From Agrococcus beijingensis (GTDB lineage Bacteria; Actinomycetota; Actinomycetes; Actinomycetales; Microbacteriaceae), in the NCBI RefSeq assembly GCF_030758955.1, contig NZ_CP132360.1, positions 692,614 through 756,613 on the forward strand: a stretch of 64,000 nt of DNA, in the 5' to 3' direction. Below, in pieces: positions 1 through 9,490 of the stretch. Within the stretch, counting starts at the first letter, position 1. Every line of letters starts with the position of its first letter. A program made the position numbers and the translations under genes. Below the pieces are notes generated by a model. It had not been told where the DNA came from. It searched no databases and was given only the letters and a program-made list of their open reading frames with translations.

Positions 1-882
1 GGCGGGCTCGGGCAGCAGCCGCGCGGCGAGCCGGGCGAGCGGCGGGCCGAGCAGCGCGCCGATCGCAAGTGTCAGCGCGAGTGGCCAGCCCGGCTGCGGC
101 ACGTCGGCGCCGATCGCCGAGAGCGCTGGGCGGAGCGAGGCGACACCCGCTGCCCCGGCCGCCGCGAGCGCGAGCAGGCCGAGCGCGCGGCGCGGCAGCG
201 CCCGCGGCGGGCCCGACTCGTCGGCGTCCCCCGGGGGGCCGCTGCTCGCCGTCGTCGGCGCGGCAGCGAGCAGCGCCAGCACGACGAGGTGGAGCCCGGC
301 GGCGACCAGCAGCAGCACCGCGACGTCGAACGACGGCACGGGCGCTGCGACGATGGTGGACTCGCCGTCGCCGCCGACACCGGCACCGGCACCGAGCGCG
401 GCACCCGATGCGGAGGCGATCGCTGCGGCGATCGCGGTGCCGAGCGCGGCCGCGAGCAGGGTCGGCGCTGGCCGCACCCGCGGCGCGAGCGGCGGGTCGC
501 TCGCCGCGGCTGTGCGCATCGCGCGCACCTGCAGCCCCGCCGCGAGGCCCAGCAGCGCCGCCGGTGCGATCCCCTGCGTCACCGGTTGCGCCATCGCCGC
601 GGCCATCCCAGGCGCCATCCCGAGCATCACCAGGGAGCCCACCGCGGCGAGCGTCACCAGGGCGAGCGCTGACGCGGCCAGCGCGAGCGTGCGCGGTCGG
701 GCTCGGCGCGGGGCGAGCAGCCCGAGGCCGGCCGCGGCGAGCGCGGCGGCCGAGCCGAGCGCGAGCGCGAGCGATCCGCCGTCGTGACGCACCGCATCCG
801 TCACCAGCGTCGTCGCGCCGAAGCCGTTGGCGATCCACACGAGCGCGTGCGCGACCGCCAGCCGCAGGCGCGCGGTCGGCAC
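1..882 (-). CDS. multi-pass membrane protein, 3' end beyond window
   Basis: Partial gene; the visible 294 codons begin with GTG and run off the left edge. The product is Ala/Leu-rich with about seven hydrophobic stretches (roughly residues 37-57, 66-90, 105-120, 143-160, 185-210, 238-258 and 270-290), so it should be an integral membrane protein. I recognise no family. The GTG lies two bases after the stop of the upstream two-helix membrane protein gene, with GAGGGGCC as a possible ribosome site inside that gene's end, which indicates a two-gene operon. The hydrophobic pattern appears only in this frame; overlapping plus-strand frames give Arg/Pro-rich shadows. Confidence 0.6.
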   Translation of the reverse strand, partial: MPTARLRLAVAHALVWIANGFGATTLVTDAVRHDGGSLALALGSAAALAAAGLGLLAPRRARPRTLALAASALALVTLAAVGSLVMLGMAPGMAAAMAQPVTQGIAPAALLGLAAGLQVRAMRTAAASDPPLAPRVRPAPTLLAAALGTAIAAAIASASGAALGAGAGVGGDGESTIVAAPVPSFDVAVLLLVAAGLHLVVLALLAAAPTTASSGPPGDADESGPPRALPRRALGLLALAAAGAAGVASLRPALSAIGADVPQPGWPLALTLAIGALLGPPLARLAARLLPEPA

Positions 883-884
883 GC

Positions 885-1352
885 TCAGGCCCCTCGGGGG
901 CGGTCGTCCTCCGCAGGTCGGTCGTCCTCCGCAGGCCGTGCATCGGCGGTGGGCGACTCGGGCTGCGCGGAGCCGGCCTCGACGCCCTCGTCGGCGAGCG
1001 CATCCGTCTCGATCTCGCGCACCTCGGTGCGCTCGACCGTCACGGTGCGAGCGCGCTTCGCGAGCGAGCGGTCGATGATCCAGGCGACCAGCCCTCCCAC
1101 CGCGACACCGAGCACGAAGCCGACGACGATCGCCAGCCCCAGCACGGGGCTGGTGTCGACCGGCGTGCCGTTGGCGTCGGTCGAGGGCGGCATCGCCGAT
1201 GAGATGAGCCAGGCGGCCACCGCGCCGATGACGGCGCCGATCGCCATGAAGGCCCCGTACCTCGGCGTCCGCCGCACCTGCATCTGCTCGTCGTCGCGCG
1301 TCTCGTGCGAGTTCGCGGCGTCGGGCTGAGCGGAGTCGGCGGGGGCGTTCAT
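885..1352 (-). CDS. two-helix membrane protein with acidic C-terminal tail
   Basis: A 155-residue protein of unknown function. The first 30 residues are polar, then two hydrophobic helices (about 33-52 and 70-93) flank a short loop containing a PVDTSPVLG segment; the tail from about residue 105 is rich in Glu, Asp and Ala with a repeated AEDDRP motif. This suggests a small inner-membrane protein with both ends cytoplasmic. A NANNNT box (GATCAT) lies six bases before the ATG, so the mRNA may be leaderless. It heads an operon with the partial membrane protein that follows. Similar two-helix proteins occur near purine genes in related actinobacteria, but I infer no role from that. Confidence 0.7.
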   Translation of the reverse strand: MNAPADSAQPDAANSHETRDDEQMQVRRTPRYGAFMAIGAVIGAVAAWLISSAMPPSTDANGTPVDTSPVLGLAIVVGFVLGVAVGGLVAWIIDRSLAKRARTVTVERTEVREIETDALADEGVEAGSAQPESPTADARPAEDDRPAEDDRPRGA

Positions 1353-1478
1353 GCCGCCATGATCCCACGTCGCGCGCAGGCGCCCGGGACGTGGGCGCCG
1401 AGCCTCATAGCGAATCGCTAGTGTCGGTCATGGGCGGTTTCGCCCATGACGACCCCTGCACCACAACGGAGTGAATCC

Positions 1479-2852
1479 ATGTCGAACGCCACGGCTGAGA
1501 AGCCCACCGGCGCGCCGCTCGCACGCGCGATGCGGCCCCTGAACACCCTCGTCGAGCGGTGGATCCCCTCGGCGCTGGTCTTCGCGATCGTGCTGACCCT
1601 GGTGGTCGCCGTGCTCGCGCTGACGGTGACCCAGACCAACCCCGTCGACCTCGTCGACCACTGGGGCGACGGGCTCTCGGGCCTGCTCGCCTTCATGACC
1701 CAGATGGCGCTGATCCTGCTGCTCGGCCACATGCTCGCGAACACCCGCCCCGTGCGGAAGCTGCTGACCAAGCTGTCTGCGCTGCCGCAGACGCCGGTGC
1801 AGGCCTACCTCTTCGTGTTCGTGATCGCCGCGGTCGCGTCGCTCATCACCTGGGGCCTCGGCCTCGTCGTCGGCGGCCTGCTGGCGCGCGAGGTGGCCGC
1901 CTCGGGCAAGGAGCGCGGCCTGAAGCTGCACTTCCCGATGCTCGTCGCCGCAGGCTTCTCGGGCTTCGTCGTGTGGCACATGGGCTACTCGGGCTCCGGC
2001 CCGCTGACCGCCGCCACCCCCGACTCGTTCATCTCGCAGAGCCTCGGCGGCGGCGTCGTGCCGATCACCGACACCACCTTCGCGCTGCCGAACCTGATCG
2101 GCGCCGTCGCCACGATCGTCGTCGTCGCCGTGGCCCTGTCGCTCGTCGCACCGCGCGGCAGCGACAGGATCGTCGAGCTGCAGGTCGACCTGCGCGAGCA
2201 GCTCGCCGAGGGCGAGGAGGAGGTCGTCACCCCCGCCGATCGCATCGACGCGAGCCGCATCATCACGCTCATCGTCGGCGCCGCGCTGGTCTTCTACCTG
2301 GTGGTGCACTTCGTGCGCGGCGGCACCCTCACGCTCGACATCGTCAACTGGTCGTTCCTGGCGCTCATCTTCCTGCTGGTGCGCAACCCGTTCGAGATCA
2401 TCCGGCTCACGAAGGAGGCGGCCTCGAACGTCGGCGAGATCCTTCTGCAGTTCCCGCTCTACGCCGGCATCCTCGGCATCATGACCGGCTCCGGCCTGAT
2501 CCAGGTGTTCTCCGACTGGTTCGTGTCGGTCTCGACGCCCACGACCTTCGGCGTGCTCGCGCTGCTGTCGGCGGGCCTCGTGAACTTCTTCGTGCCCTCC
2601 GGCGGCGGGCAGTTCGCGGTGCAGGCGCCGATCCTGCTCGACGCCGCCGAGCGGCTGGGCGTCGACCCGGCGATCCCGATCATGGCGGTCGCCTACGGCG
2701 ACCAGTGGACGAACATGATCCAGCCCTTCTGGGCGCTGCCGCTGCTCGCCATCGCCGGGCTCAAGATGCGCGACATCCTCGGCTACACGACAGTGACGCT
2801 CATCGCCTCGGGCCTGGTGTTCGCGTCGATCCTGCTGATCTGGTCGCTGTAG
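1479..2852 (+). CDS. atoE: short-chain fatty acid transporter, AtoE family
   Basis: A 457-residue polytopic membrane protein resembling the AtoE/TIGR00366 family, which imports short-chain fatty acids such as acetoacetate or butyrate. It has about 11-12 hydrophobic segments, with family-like motifs in WGLGLVVGGLLAREVA, VWHMGYSGSGPLTAATP and a Gly-rich FFVPSGGGQFAVQAP near residue 375; the QWTNMIQPFWALPLL stretch is also typical. The ATG at 1479 is preferred over an in-frame ATG 33 bases upstream because CGGAGTG sits at a normal distance before it. It is monocistronic, divergent from the preceding membrane gene, and followed by a strong hairpin terminator. The exact substrate is inferred. Confidence 0.85.
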   Translation: MSNATAEKPTGAPLARAMRPLNTLVERWIPSALVFAIVLTLVVAVLALTVTQTNPVDLVDHWGDGLSGLLAFMTQMALILLLGHMLANTRPVRKLLTKLSALPQTPVQAYLFVFVIAAVASLITWGLGLVVGGLLAREVAASGKERGLKLHFPMLVAAGFSGFVVWHMGYSGSGPLTAATPDSFISQSLGGGVVPITDTTFALPNLIGAVATIVVVAVALSLVAPRGSDRIVELQVDLREQLAEGEEEVVTPADRIDASRIITLIVGAALVFYLVVHFVRGGTLTLDIVNWSFLALIFLLVRNPFEIIRLTKEAASNVGEILLQFPLYAGILGIMTGSGLIQVFSDWFVSVSTPTTFGVLALLSAGLVNFFVPSGGGQFAVQAPILLDAAERLGVDPAIPIMAVAYGDQWTNMIQPFWALPLLAIAGLKMRDILGYTTVTLIASGLVFASILLIWSL

Positions 2853-2911
2853 CGAGCAGGTAGCTCGCTCTGTTCCGCGCAGCCGCGGCGGCCCTCCGGC
2901 CGCCGCGGCTG
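2850..2911 (+). terminator. double hairpin terminator after the AtoE gene
   Basis: Two inverted repeats follow one another. AGCGAGC pairs with GCTCGCT (2851-2869), and CAGCCGCGGCGGCC pairs perfectly with GGCCGCCGCGGCTG around a CTCC loop (2880-2911). The 14-bp GC stem is a likely intrinsic terminator, without a T-run as is common at this GC content. It may also serve the convergent Gln-rich protein gene. Confidence 0.8.
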
Positions 2912-2945
2912 TCGTGCGTCGGCAGCGCGAGCGCGCCGGCGCCCG

Positions 2946-3887
2946 TCAGCGGTGGTGCTGCAGCAGGGAGTTCAGCGACAGCGACGTCTTCGACAGCGAG
3001 CTCGACCGCAGCGACGACCGCGTGAGCGCCGAGCCGTGCTGCTTGATGCGCTCGGCGTCGGCGGAGTCGAGCCGCCCGACCAGCGCCTGCGTCGCCTCGT
3101 CGAGCCGCATCGGCAGCGCGGTGCTCGCCGCCTGCTGCGCCAGCTTGGCCGCCTGCTGCGATGCGCGACGCACGTCCTGCGCCGCCCGGCGGGGATCCGC
3201 CTGGCCGCTCAGCAGCTGCTCGGCGCGCTCGCCGGTGCTGCGCCGCAGCTCCTCGATGCGCTGCAGCCGGTCGGCTCCCGGCGCCTGCGGCTGCCGCTGC
3301 GGCTGAGCCTGCGCGGCCTGCTGCTGCACTGGCCGCTGCTGCACTGGCTGCTGCACTGGCCGCTGCATCGGCTGCTCCGAGGGCCGCTGCGCCTGCACGT
3401 ACTGCTGCACCCGCTGCGGCTGCTGCGCGTGCACCTGCGGCTGCTGCCCTGAGCGACGGGCCCGCTCCTGCTCGGCCTCCTGCGCCACCGCCTCGATCCG
3501 GTCGCGCCACGACTGCGGCACCTTGTTCTGCAGGTGCTCGGCCTGCGAGCTCACCTGCGAGACGCGCTGGTCGACCTCGCGGCGCACCTGCTGCGCGCCC
3601 GTGCGCACCTGCTCCTGCGCACGGCTGCTGGCGCTGCGGGCGAGCTTCATGAGCGCGCTCCAGCCGCCGCGCAGCATGAGGAACCCCACGAACGTCGACA
3701 GACCCGCGAGCAGCAGCGGCACGGCCGCCTCGCTCAGCGCATCCTCGACGCCGATCACCAGCGCCGACTGGGCGATCCAGCTCACCCACTGGACCAGCGC
3801 GGGCACGCCGTTGAAGAGCAGCACGATGCCGACGATCAGGATCACCAGCGGTGCGATGAACCCCTGCGGGCGGACGACTTGGGCCAT
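2946..3887 (-). CDS. membrane-anchored Gln-rich coiled-coil protein
   Basis: A 313-residue protein of unknown function. Residues 1-75 hold two or three hydrophobic helices (FIAPLVILIVGIVLLFNG and further segments). Residues 80-140 are charged and helix-prone (REVDQRVSQVSSQAEHLQ). Residues 145-205 are dominated by Gln and Pro with repeated VQQ/RPVQQ units, and the C-terminus is Ser/Leu-rich. It may be an envelope-associated structural protein, but that is inference. The start follows CATACT by exactly six bases, the leaderless arrangement used repeatedly here; a longer in-frame extension upstream is Arg/Pro-rich and antisense to other features. It is divergent from nothing and lies downstream of the sterol-carrier-like gene in the same orientation. 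Confidence 0.65.
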   Translation of the reverse strand: MAQVVRPQGFIAPLVILIVGIVLLFNGVPALVQWVSWIAQSALVIGVEDALSEAAVPLLLAGLSTFVGFLMLRGGWSALMKLARSASSRAQEQVRTGAQQVRREVDQRVSQVSSQAEHLQNKVPQSWRDRIEAVAQEAEQERARRSGQQPQVHAQQPQRVQQYVQAQRPSEQPMQRPVQQPVQQRPVQQQAAQAQPQRQPQAPGADRLQRIEELRRSTGERAEQLLSGQADPRRAAQDVRRASQQAAKLAQQAASTALPMRLDEATQALVGRLDSADAERIKQHGSALTRSSLRSSSLSKTSLSLNSLLQHHR

Positions 3888-3967
3888 GGCCTCAGTATGG
3901 CCCTCGGGGCGGGGAGCGCCAGGGGCTCTGCGCGGTGCGATCGATCCGCGGCGCAGACCGAAGGGTC

Positions 3968-4330
3968 CTAGGCGGAGAGGCGAACCAGCGGCAGCCAGGC
4001 CGACACGTCGGCGCGCACCCCCGACGCCCGCACGGCTCCGCGACCCACCGCATCCGCCCATGTCTCCGTGCCGCTGGCGAGCGCCAGCCAGGTCGCGACG
4101 TCGGTCTCGATCACGTTCGGCGGCGTGCCCCGCGTGTGGCCTGGCCCCTCGACGGCCTGCACCGCGCCGAAGGGCGGCACCCGCACCTCGACGCTCTTGC
4201 CGGGCGCTCGCTCGGCGAGGCACTGCAGCGTGTAGCGCACCGCGAGCGCCCGATCGGGGCGGGCGGCGTCGGGCAGCAGGGCGGCCCGCACGGCGTCGAC
4301 ACCGTCGAGATCGGGGATGCGCTTGGCCAC
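3968..4330 (-). CDS. sterol carrier-like (SCP) family protein
   Basis: A 120-residue protein resembling the bacterial sterol-carrier-like family found beside purD in many actinobacteria. The core reads [31 protein letters not shown], followed by ATWLALASG and [25 protein letters not shown], the usual pattern of this family. The fold is expected to bind a hydrophobic ligand; the physiological ligand is unknown. It is divergent from purD across about 100 bases. The GTG start follows a TAGCCT box by six bases, so the transcript is probably leaderless. Confidence 0.8.
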   Translation of the reverse strand: MAKRIPDLDGVDAVRAALLPDAARPDRALAVRYTLQCLAERAPGKSVEVRVPPFGAVQAVEGPGHTRGTPPNVIETDVATWLALASGTETWADAVGRGAVRASGVRADVSAWLPLVRLSA

Positions 4331-4336
4331 CCCGCA

Positions 4337-4342
4337 AGGCTA
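4337..4342 (-). promoter_or_regulatory. -10 box of the SCP-like gene, leaderless geometry
   Basis: TAGCCT on the minus strand ends six bases before the GTG start, so transcription should begin at or next to the start codon. Confidence 0.6.
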
Positions 4343-4416
4343 GTCGCGGCCGCAGACGCAGACGCTTTCACAGGCGATGCATCCGGGTCGGCACGCCGAG
4401 GGGCCTCAAGGGTTCG

Positions 4417-4422
4417 TAGAAT
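4417..4422 (+). promoter_or_regulatory. -10 box of purD, leaderless geometry
   Basis: TAGAAT is followed by six bases (GGGCGG) and then the GTG start of purD. Transcription would start at the first codon, without a separate 5' leader. GGGCGG gives little ribosome-site help. Confidence 0.65.
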
Positions 4423-4428
4423 GGGCGG

Positions 4429-5684
<1,256 letters not shown>

Positions 5685-5688
<4 letters not shown>

Positions 5689-6587
5689 CGGCTCTCGCGG
5701 CGTCGGCCGAGCTGCCCGGCTGGTCGCTGGCCTACAGCGGCAAGGTGCGCGACCTCTATGTCGCCGAGGGCGAGTCGCTCGCGACGGCCGCCGAGATGCT
5801 GATGGTCGCCTCCGACCGGGTCTCGGCGTTCGACCAGGTGCTCGAGCCCGCGATCCCCGGCAAGGGCGAGCTGCTGACGACCCTGACGCGCTGGTGGATC
5901 GACCGGCTGGGGCTGCCCTCGCAGCTCGCGCCCGACGCCGACGCCCGCACGCCCGAGGCGGTGCGCGGCCGCGCGATGCTGGTGCGCACCCTCGACATGC
6001 TGCCCGTCGAGTGCGTGGTGCGCGGCCGGGTGACCGGTTCGGGGCTCAAGGAGTACCGCCAGGTCGGCTCGATCTCTGGCGTCGTGCTGCCCGCCGGGCT
6101 CGACGACGGCGACGCGCTGCCCGAGCCGATCTACACGCCCGCCTGGAAGGCGCCGCAGGGCGAGCACGACGAGAACGTCTCCTACGAGCGCACCGTCGAG
6201 CTGGTCGGCGAGGCCGATGCCGCCGCGATCCGCGACCTGGCGCTGGCCGTCTACGCGCAGGGCGCGGCGATCGCGGCCGAGGCAGGGCTGGTGCTCGCCG
6301 ACACCAAGTTCGAGTTCGGGCGCGACCGCGTCACGGGCGAGCTGATCCTGGCGGATGAGGTGCTCACCTCGGACTCGTCGCGGTACTGGGACGCCGAGGC
6401 CCTCGAGGCCGGCCGCGTCGAGTCGTTCGACAAGCAGATCGTGCGCGACTGGCTGGCGGCGAACTGGGACGGCGAGGGCGCGGCACCCGCGCTGCCCGAC
6501 GACATCGTCGAGCGCACGGCGGCCCGCTACGGCGAGCTGCTGGCCAAGCTGACGGGTTCGCCAGCGGACGCGACCCCCGCCCGCTGA
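5685..6587 (+). CDS. purC: phosphoribosylaminoimidazole-succinocarboxamide synthase
   Basis: SAICAR synthase (300 residues) condenses CAIR with aspartate using ATP. Recognisable motifs are YSGKVRDLY (about residue 15), MVASDRVSAFDQ, the ECVVRGRVTGSGLKEY stretch and DTKFEFG...LADEVLTSDSSRYW near residue 205-230. The GTG start is chosen because it overlaps the purD stop by four bases and matches the conserved N-terminus; the open frame continues upstream only as a shadow inside purD. It is the last gene of the purD-purC operon and is followed by an intergenic palindrome. Confidence 0.94.
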
Positions 6588-6633
6588 CCCGCCCCGCCGA
6601 CCCGCGCGCCGGCGCGCGCCACGGACAGCCCGG

Positions 6634-6692
6634 CAGATGTAGGGCCATGGGTCGCTTCTGACGCGCGTCAGCGACCACAAGCCCTACATCTG
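6634..6692. repeat. 59-bp intergenic palindromic repeat, copy 1
   Basis: Outer arms CAGATGTAGGGC and GCCCTACATCTG are perfect inverted repeats, and a perfect 14-base palindrome CTGACGCGCGTCAG (6658-6671) lies in the middle. It sits between the convergent purC and zinc peptidase genes, so it can act as a two-way terminator. A second copy of the same length and related sequence lies at 54212-54270, which suggests a dispersed element instead of a gene-specific terminator. Confidence 0.75.
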
Positions 6693-6749
6693 CGGAGACA
6701 GGTGGCGAGCCGCGGCCGCCGGCCGGCCCGACCAGCGGGGCAGCGCTGC

Positions 6750-7649
6750 TCAGACCTGCGGCGCGCTCCAGGTGTTGCAGGCACCGACGCCGTCGTTGTA
6801 GCCCGTGGCGAGCCAGTTCGCGCGCTGCTCGCTCGAGCCGTGCGTCCAGCCCTCGGGGTTCACGCCGCCGCCGCCCATCTGCTGCAGCCGGTCGTCGCCG
6901 ATCGTCTGCGCCGCGTTGAGCGCGTCGTTCATCTCGGTCTGCGTGGGCGCGATGAGCAGCGGCGCCCCGCCGTCATCATCCGCGGTCTGCGAGGCCGCCG
7001 CGATCCACGCGCCGGCGTAGCAGTCGGCCTGCAGCTCGGAGCGCACCGCAGTCGACTGCGGCCCGGTGTCGCCCTGCTGCACCCGCTGCAGGTCGCCGGT
7101 GACGTTCTGGATGTGGTGGCCCCACTCGTGCCCCAGCACGTACAGCTGCGCCAGGTTGCCGCCCGAGGCGCCGAACTGGTCGCGCATCTGCTGGAAGAAG
7201 GTGGTGTCGAGGTAGATGCGCTCGTCGGGCGGGCAGTAGAACGGCCCGACGGCGCTCGTCGCACCGCCGCAGCCGGTCTCGACCTGCCGGTCGAACAGCT
7301 GCACCGTCGGGTCGCGGTACTCGAGGTTGTTCGCGGCGAACGTCGTCTCCCAGAACTGCGACATCGAGTCGGCGCCGCCTTCCATGCGGCAGTCGATGTT
7401 GGCCGGGTCGTTGGCCTGCTCGCCGGTGCAGCCGGTGATCTCCTCGCCCGACTGCGTCTGCGACTGCGGATCGATCGGCTGGCCAGGAGCGAGGCCGGTG
7501 AGGTCGACGCCGAAGAACATCGACACGAGCACCAGGATGACGGTCAGGATGCCGCCGCCGCCGATCGCGATCGCGCCGCCGCCGCGCCCGCCGCCACCGC
7601 CGCGGCTCACGCTCGTGGTGTCGAAGTTCGCATCGCCCCTGAAGGTCAT
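6750..7649 (-). CDS. neutral zinc metallopeptidase (YpfJ/PF04228 type)
   Basis: A 299-residue membrane-anchored peptidase. A Gly/Arg-rich N-terminus is followed by one hydrophobic helix (about 27-50), which would leave the catalytic domain outside the cell. The zinc-binding HEWGHH motif is at residues 174-179, and the third ligand is expected in SELQADCYAG (E205). Cysteines at about 74, 87, 127, 139 and 210 may form disulfides. The substrate is unknown. The start is the ATG six bases after a TATTGT box; the open frame extends upstream but without similarity. It converges on purC. Confidence 0.85.
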   Translation of the reverse strand: MTFRGDANFDTTSVSRGGGGGRGGGAIAIGGGGILTVILVLVSMFFGVDLTGLAPGQPIDPQSQTQSGEEITGCTGEQANDPANIDCRMEGGADSMSQFWETTFAANNLEYRDPTVQLFDRQVETGCGGATSAVGPFYCPPDERIYLDTTFFQQMRDQFGASGGNLAQLYVLGHEWGHHIQNVTGDLQRVQQGDTGPQSTAVRSELQADCYAGAWIAAASQTADDDGGAPLLIAPTQTEMNDALNAAQTIGDDRLQQMGGGGVNPEGWTHGSSEQRANWLATGYNDGVGACNTWSAPQV

Positions 7650-7655
7650 GGCGAA

Positions 7656-7661
7656 ACAATA
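7656..7661 (-). promoter_or_regulatory. -10 box of the zinc peptidase gene, leaderless geometry
   Basis: TATTGT on the minus strand is separated from the ATG by six bases (TTCGCC), which contain no ribosome-binding sequence. Confidence 0.65.
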
Positions 7662-7726
7662 GCCCCGCGCTCCTCCTGAAGACCCGGAAGCCGCACCCGC
7701 GCTCTCGGCGGCACCCGACGCATCCG

Positions 7727-7732
7727 TAGACT
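7727..7732 (+). promoter_or_regulatory. -10 box of purS-purQ
   Basis: TAGACT lies 40 bases before the purS ATG, leaving a normal leader that ends in the ribosome site AGGGAGA. This contrasts with the leaderless promoters nearby. Confidence 0.5.
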
Positions 7733-7772
7733 GGAGGCTGCACCCCGACCACCTCACCGTTTAGGGAGACCC

Positions 7773-8048
7773 ATGGCCCTCATCGTCGTCGACGTCATGC
7801 CGAAGGCCGAGATCCTCGACCCGCAGGGCAAGGCGGTCACCCGCGCGCTCGCCCGCCTCGGCCACGAGGCGGTGGGCGACGTGCGCGTCGGCAAGCGCTT
7901 CGAGCTCACCGTCGACGGCGAGGTGACGGATGCGCTGCTCGCGCAGGTGCGCACGGTCGCCGAAGAGGTGCTCGCGAACACCGTCATCGAGGACGTCGTG
8001 GGCGTGCAGGTCGTGGAGGCCGCGTCGGCGCAGGGATCCGCGCAGTGA
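7773..8048 (+). CDS. purS: phosphoribosylformylglycinamidine synthase subunit PurS
   Basis: The small (91-residue) subunit of the three-part FGAM synthase. It has the expected beta-alpha-beta fold with the motif [17 protein letters not shown] and matches the family length. PurS dimers bridge PurL and PurQ to pass ammonia. The ATG is preceded by AGGGAGA at a good distance. Its TGA overlaps the purQ GTG by four bases, so both subunits should be made in a fixed ratio; purL is encoded 0.75 kb downstream after an unrelated gene. Confidence 0.95.
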   Translation: MALIVVDVMPKAEILDPQGKAVTRALARLGHEAVGDVRVGKRFELTVDGEVTDALLAQVRTVAEEVLANTVIEDVVGVQVVEAASAQGSAQ

Positions 8049-8734
8049 AGGTCGGCGTCATCACCTTCCCCGGCACGCTCGACGACCGGGACGCGCAGCG
8101 GGCCGTGAAGGTGGCCGGTCACGAGCCGGTCGCCCTCTGGCACGGCGAGCACGACCTCAAGGGCGTCGACGCGCTGGTGCTGCCGGGCGGCTTCTCGTAC
8201 GGCGACTACCTGCGCTGCGGCGCGATCGCCGCGCTGTCGCCGATCATGACCGAGGTCGTCGAAGCCGCCGAGCGCGGCATGCCGGTGCTCGGCATCTGCA
8301 ACGGCTTCCAGATGCTCGCCGAGGCGCGACTGCTGCCGGGCGGCCTGGTGCGCAACGAGACCGGCCTGTTCGTGCGCCGCGACCAGCGCCTGCGGGTCGA
8401 GAACGCATCGACCGCCTGGACGAACCGCTTCGAGCAGGGCCAGGAGATCGTCATCCCGCTGAAGAACGGCGAGGGCCGGTTCGTCGCGACGCCCGATGAG
8501 GTCGCGCGCATCGAGGGCGAGGGGCTCGTCGCCTTCCGCTACGTGGGCGAGAACCCGAACGGGTCGATCGACGACATCGCCGGGCTGACGAACGCCGCCG
8601 GCAACGTCGTCGGCCTCATGCCGCACCCCGAGCACGCGGTCGAGCTCGGATTCGGCCCGACCACGACGCGCATGAAGGCGGGTCTCGACGGCCTCGAGAT
8701 CTTCAAGTCGGCGCTGGAGCGCATCGCCGCCTGA
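8045..8734 (+). CDS. purQ: phosphoribosylformylglycinamidine synthase subunit PurQ
   Basis: The glutaminase subunit (229 residues) of FGAM synthase, releasing ammonia from glutamine for PurL. It is a class I glutamine amidotransferase: the nucleophile is Cys85 in LGICNGFQM, and the catalytic His/Glu pair lies in MPHPEHAVE near residues 196-204. The GTG start overlaps the purS stop. A long inverted repeat follows the gene, which may end the transcript before the DUF3817 gene. Confidence 0.95.
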   Translation: MKVGVITFPGTLDDRDAQRAVKVAGHEPVALWHGEHDLKGVDALVLPGGFSYGDYLRCGAIAALSPIMTEVVEAAERGMPVLGICNGFQMLAEARLLPGGLVRNETGLFVRRDQRLRVENASTAWTNRFEQGQEIVIPLKNGEGRFVATPDEVARIEGEGLVAFRYVGENPNGSIDDIAGLTNAAGNVVGLMPHPEHAVELGFGPTTTRMKAGLDGLEIFKSALERIAA

Positions 8735-8784
8735 CCCGACTCCGCACGGCCGCGCGACCCGACCATCGTCGCCCGACGGAGCGC

Positions 8785-8878
8785 TGCACAACGCAAGCCG
8801 AGGCGCGGCGTTCGGCACCGATCTCGCCCACAGCTCCCGGGCTGCGGCTGGATCGACCGCGCGGGCTTGCGTTGTGCA
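8785..8878. repeat. 94-bp inverted repeat between purQ and the DUF3817 gene
   Basis: TGCACAACGCAAGCC and GGCTTGCGTTGTGCA are perfect 15-base arms around a 64-base spacer that has weaker internal pairing (for example around CAGCTCCCGGGCTG). The large spacer makes it unlike a standard terminator. It lies between two genes in the same direction. Confidence 0.65.
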
Positions 8879-8892
8879 CCGGCGCGTGGATG

Positions 8893-8898
8893 TAGGCT
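8893..8898 (+). promoter_or_regulatory. -10 box of the DUF3817 gene, leaderless geometry
   Basis: TAGGCT is followed by GTCTAC and the ATG. There is no ribosome site in the six bases. Confidence 0.65.
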
Positions 8899-8904
8899 GT
8901 CTAC

Positions 8905-9396
8905 ATGACCGCCGCCACCGCATCCACCACCGGACTCAGCCCGAAGCGGCTCTACCGCTTGCTCGCGATCGCCGAGGCGATCACCTGGACGCTGCTGATC
9001 GTCGCGATGATCGCCAAGTACGGCTTCGGGGTCGAGGCGCTCGTGCCCATCGCCGGCCCGATCCACGGCTTCGTCTTCATCGCCTACGCGGCGATGCAGC
9101 TCGTCGTCGGCCACAACCAGCGCTGGTCAATCGGCACGCTGCTGCTCGGCATCGTCACGGCGGTCGTGCCCTACGCGACGATCCCGTGGGAGCGCCGCAT
9201 CGCCCGCCGGGGCCTGCTCGACGGGGCCTGGCGCACCGAGGCGAGCGACGACCCGCGCGACGCCCGCTGGATCGACCGGGCATACCGGTGGGGCATCACC
9301 CACCCGCTGCGCTCGGCGCTCATCGTGGTCGCCCTCGTCGCCGTCGTCTTCGTGGTGCTGCTGAACGCCGGCCCGCCCAGCGAGTGGTTCTCCTGA
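8905..9396 (+). CDS. DUF3817 family membrane protein
   Basis: A 163-residue membrane protein of the DUF3817 family, whose members have three helices near the N-terminus. Family-like features are the [20 protein letters not shown] helix, the [12 protein letters not shown] segment (about residues 54-65) and a helix ending in [13 protein letters not shown] charged loop (about 105-135) is followed by a final hydrophobic helix (140-157). Function is unknown. It is monocistronic with a leaderless promoter, inserted between purQ and purL. Confidence 0.85.
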   Translation: MTAATASTTGLSPKRLYRLLAIAEAITWTLLIVAMIAKYGFGVEALVPIAGPIHGFVFIAYAAMQLVVGHNQRWSIGTLLLGIVTAVVPYATIPWERRIARRGLLDGAWRTEASDDPRDARWIDRAYRWGITHPLRSALIVVALVAVVFVVLLNAGPPSEWFS

Positions 9397-9490
9397 CGAC
9401 GACGGCGGGCGACCCGACGCATCCGCCCGCTCGATAGGATCGAGAGACCGCCGAGCAGAGCCCCCGAAGGGCTCGACGCCGAGGAGAGCC

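Noticed and set aside
72..404. Minus-strand frame of 110 codons near the left edge
   Set aside because: It lies in a different frame within the membrane protein gene, and its translation is Arg/Ser/Pro-rich without hydrophobic helices.
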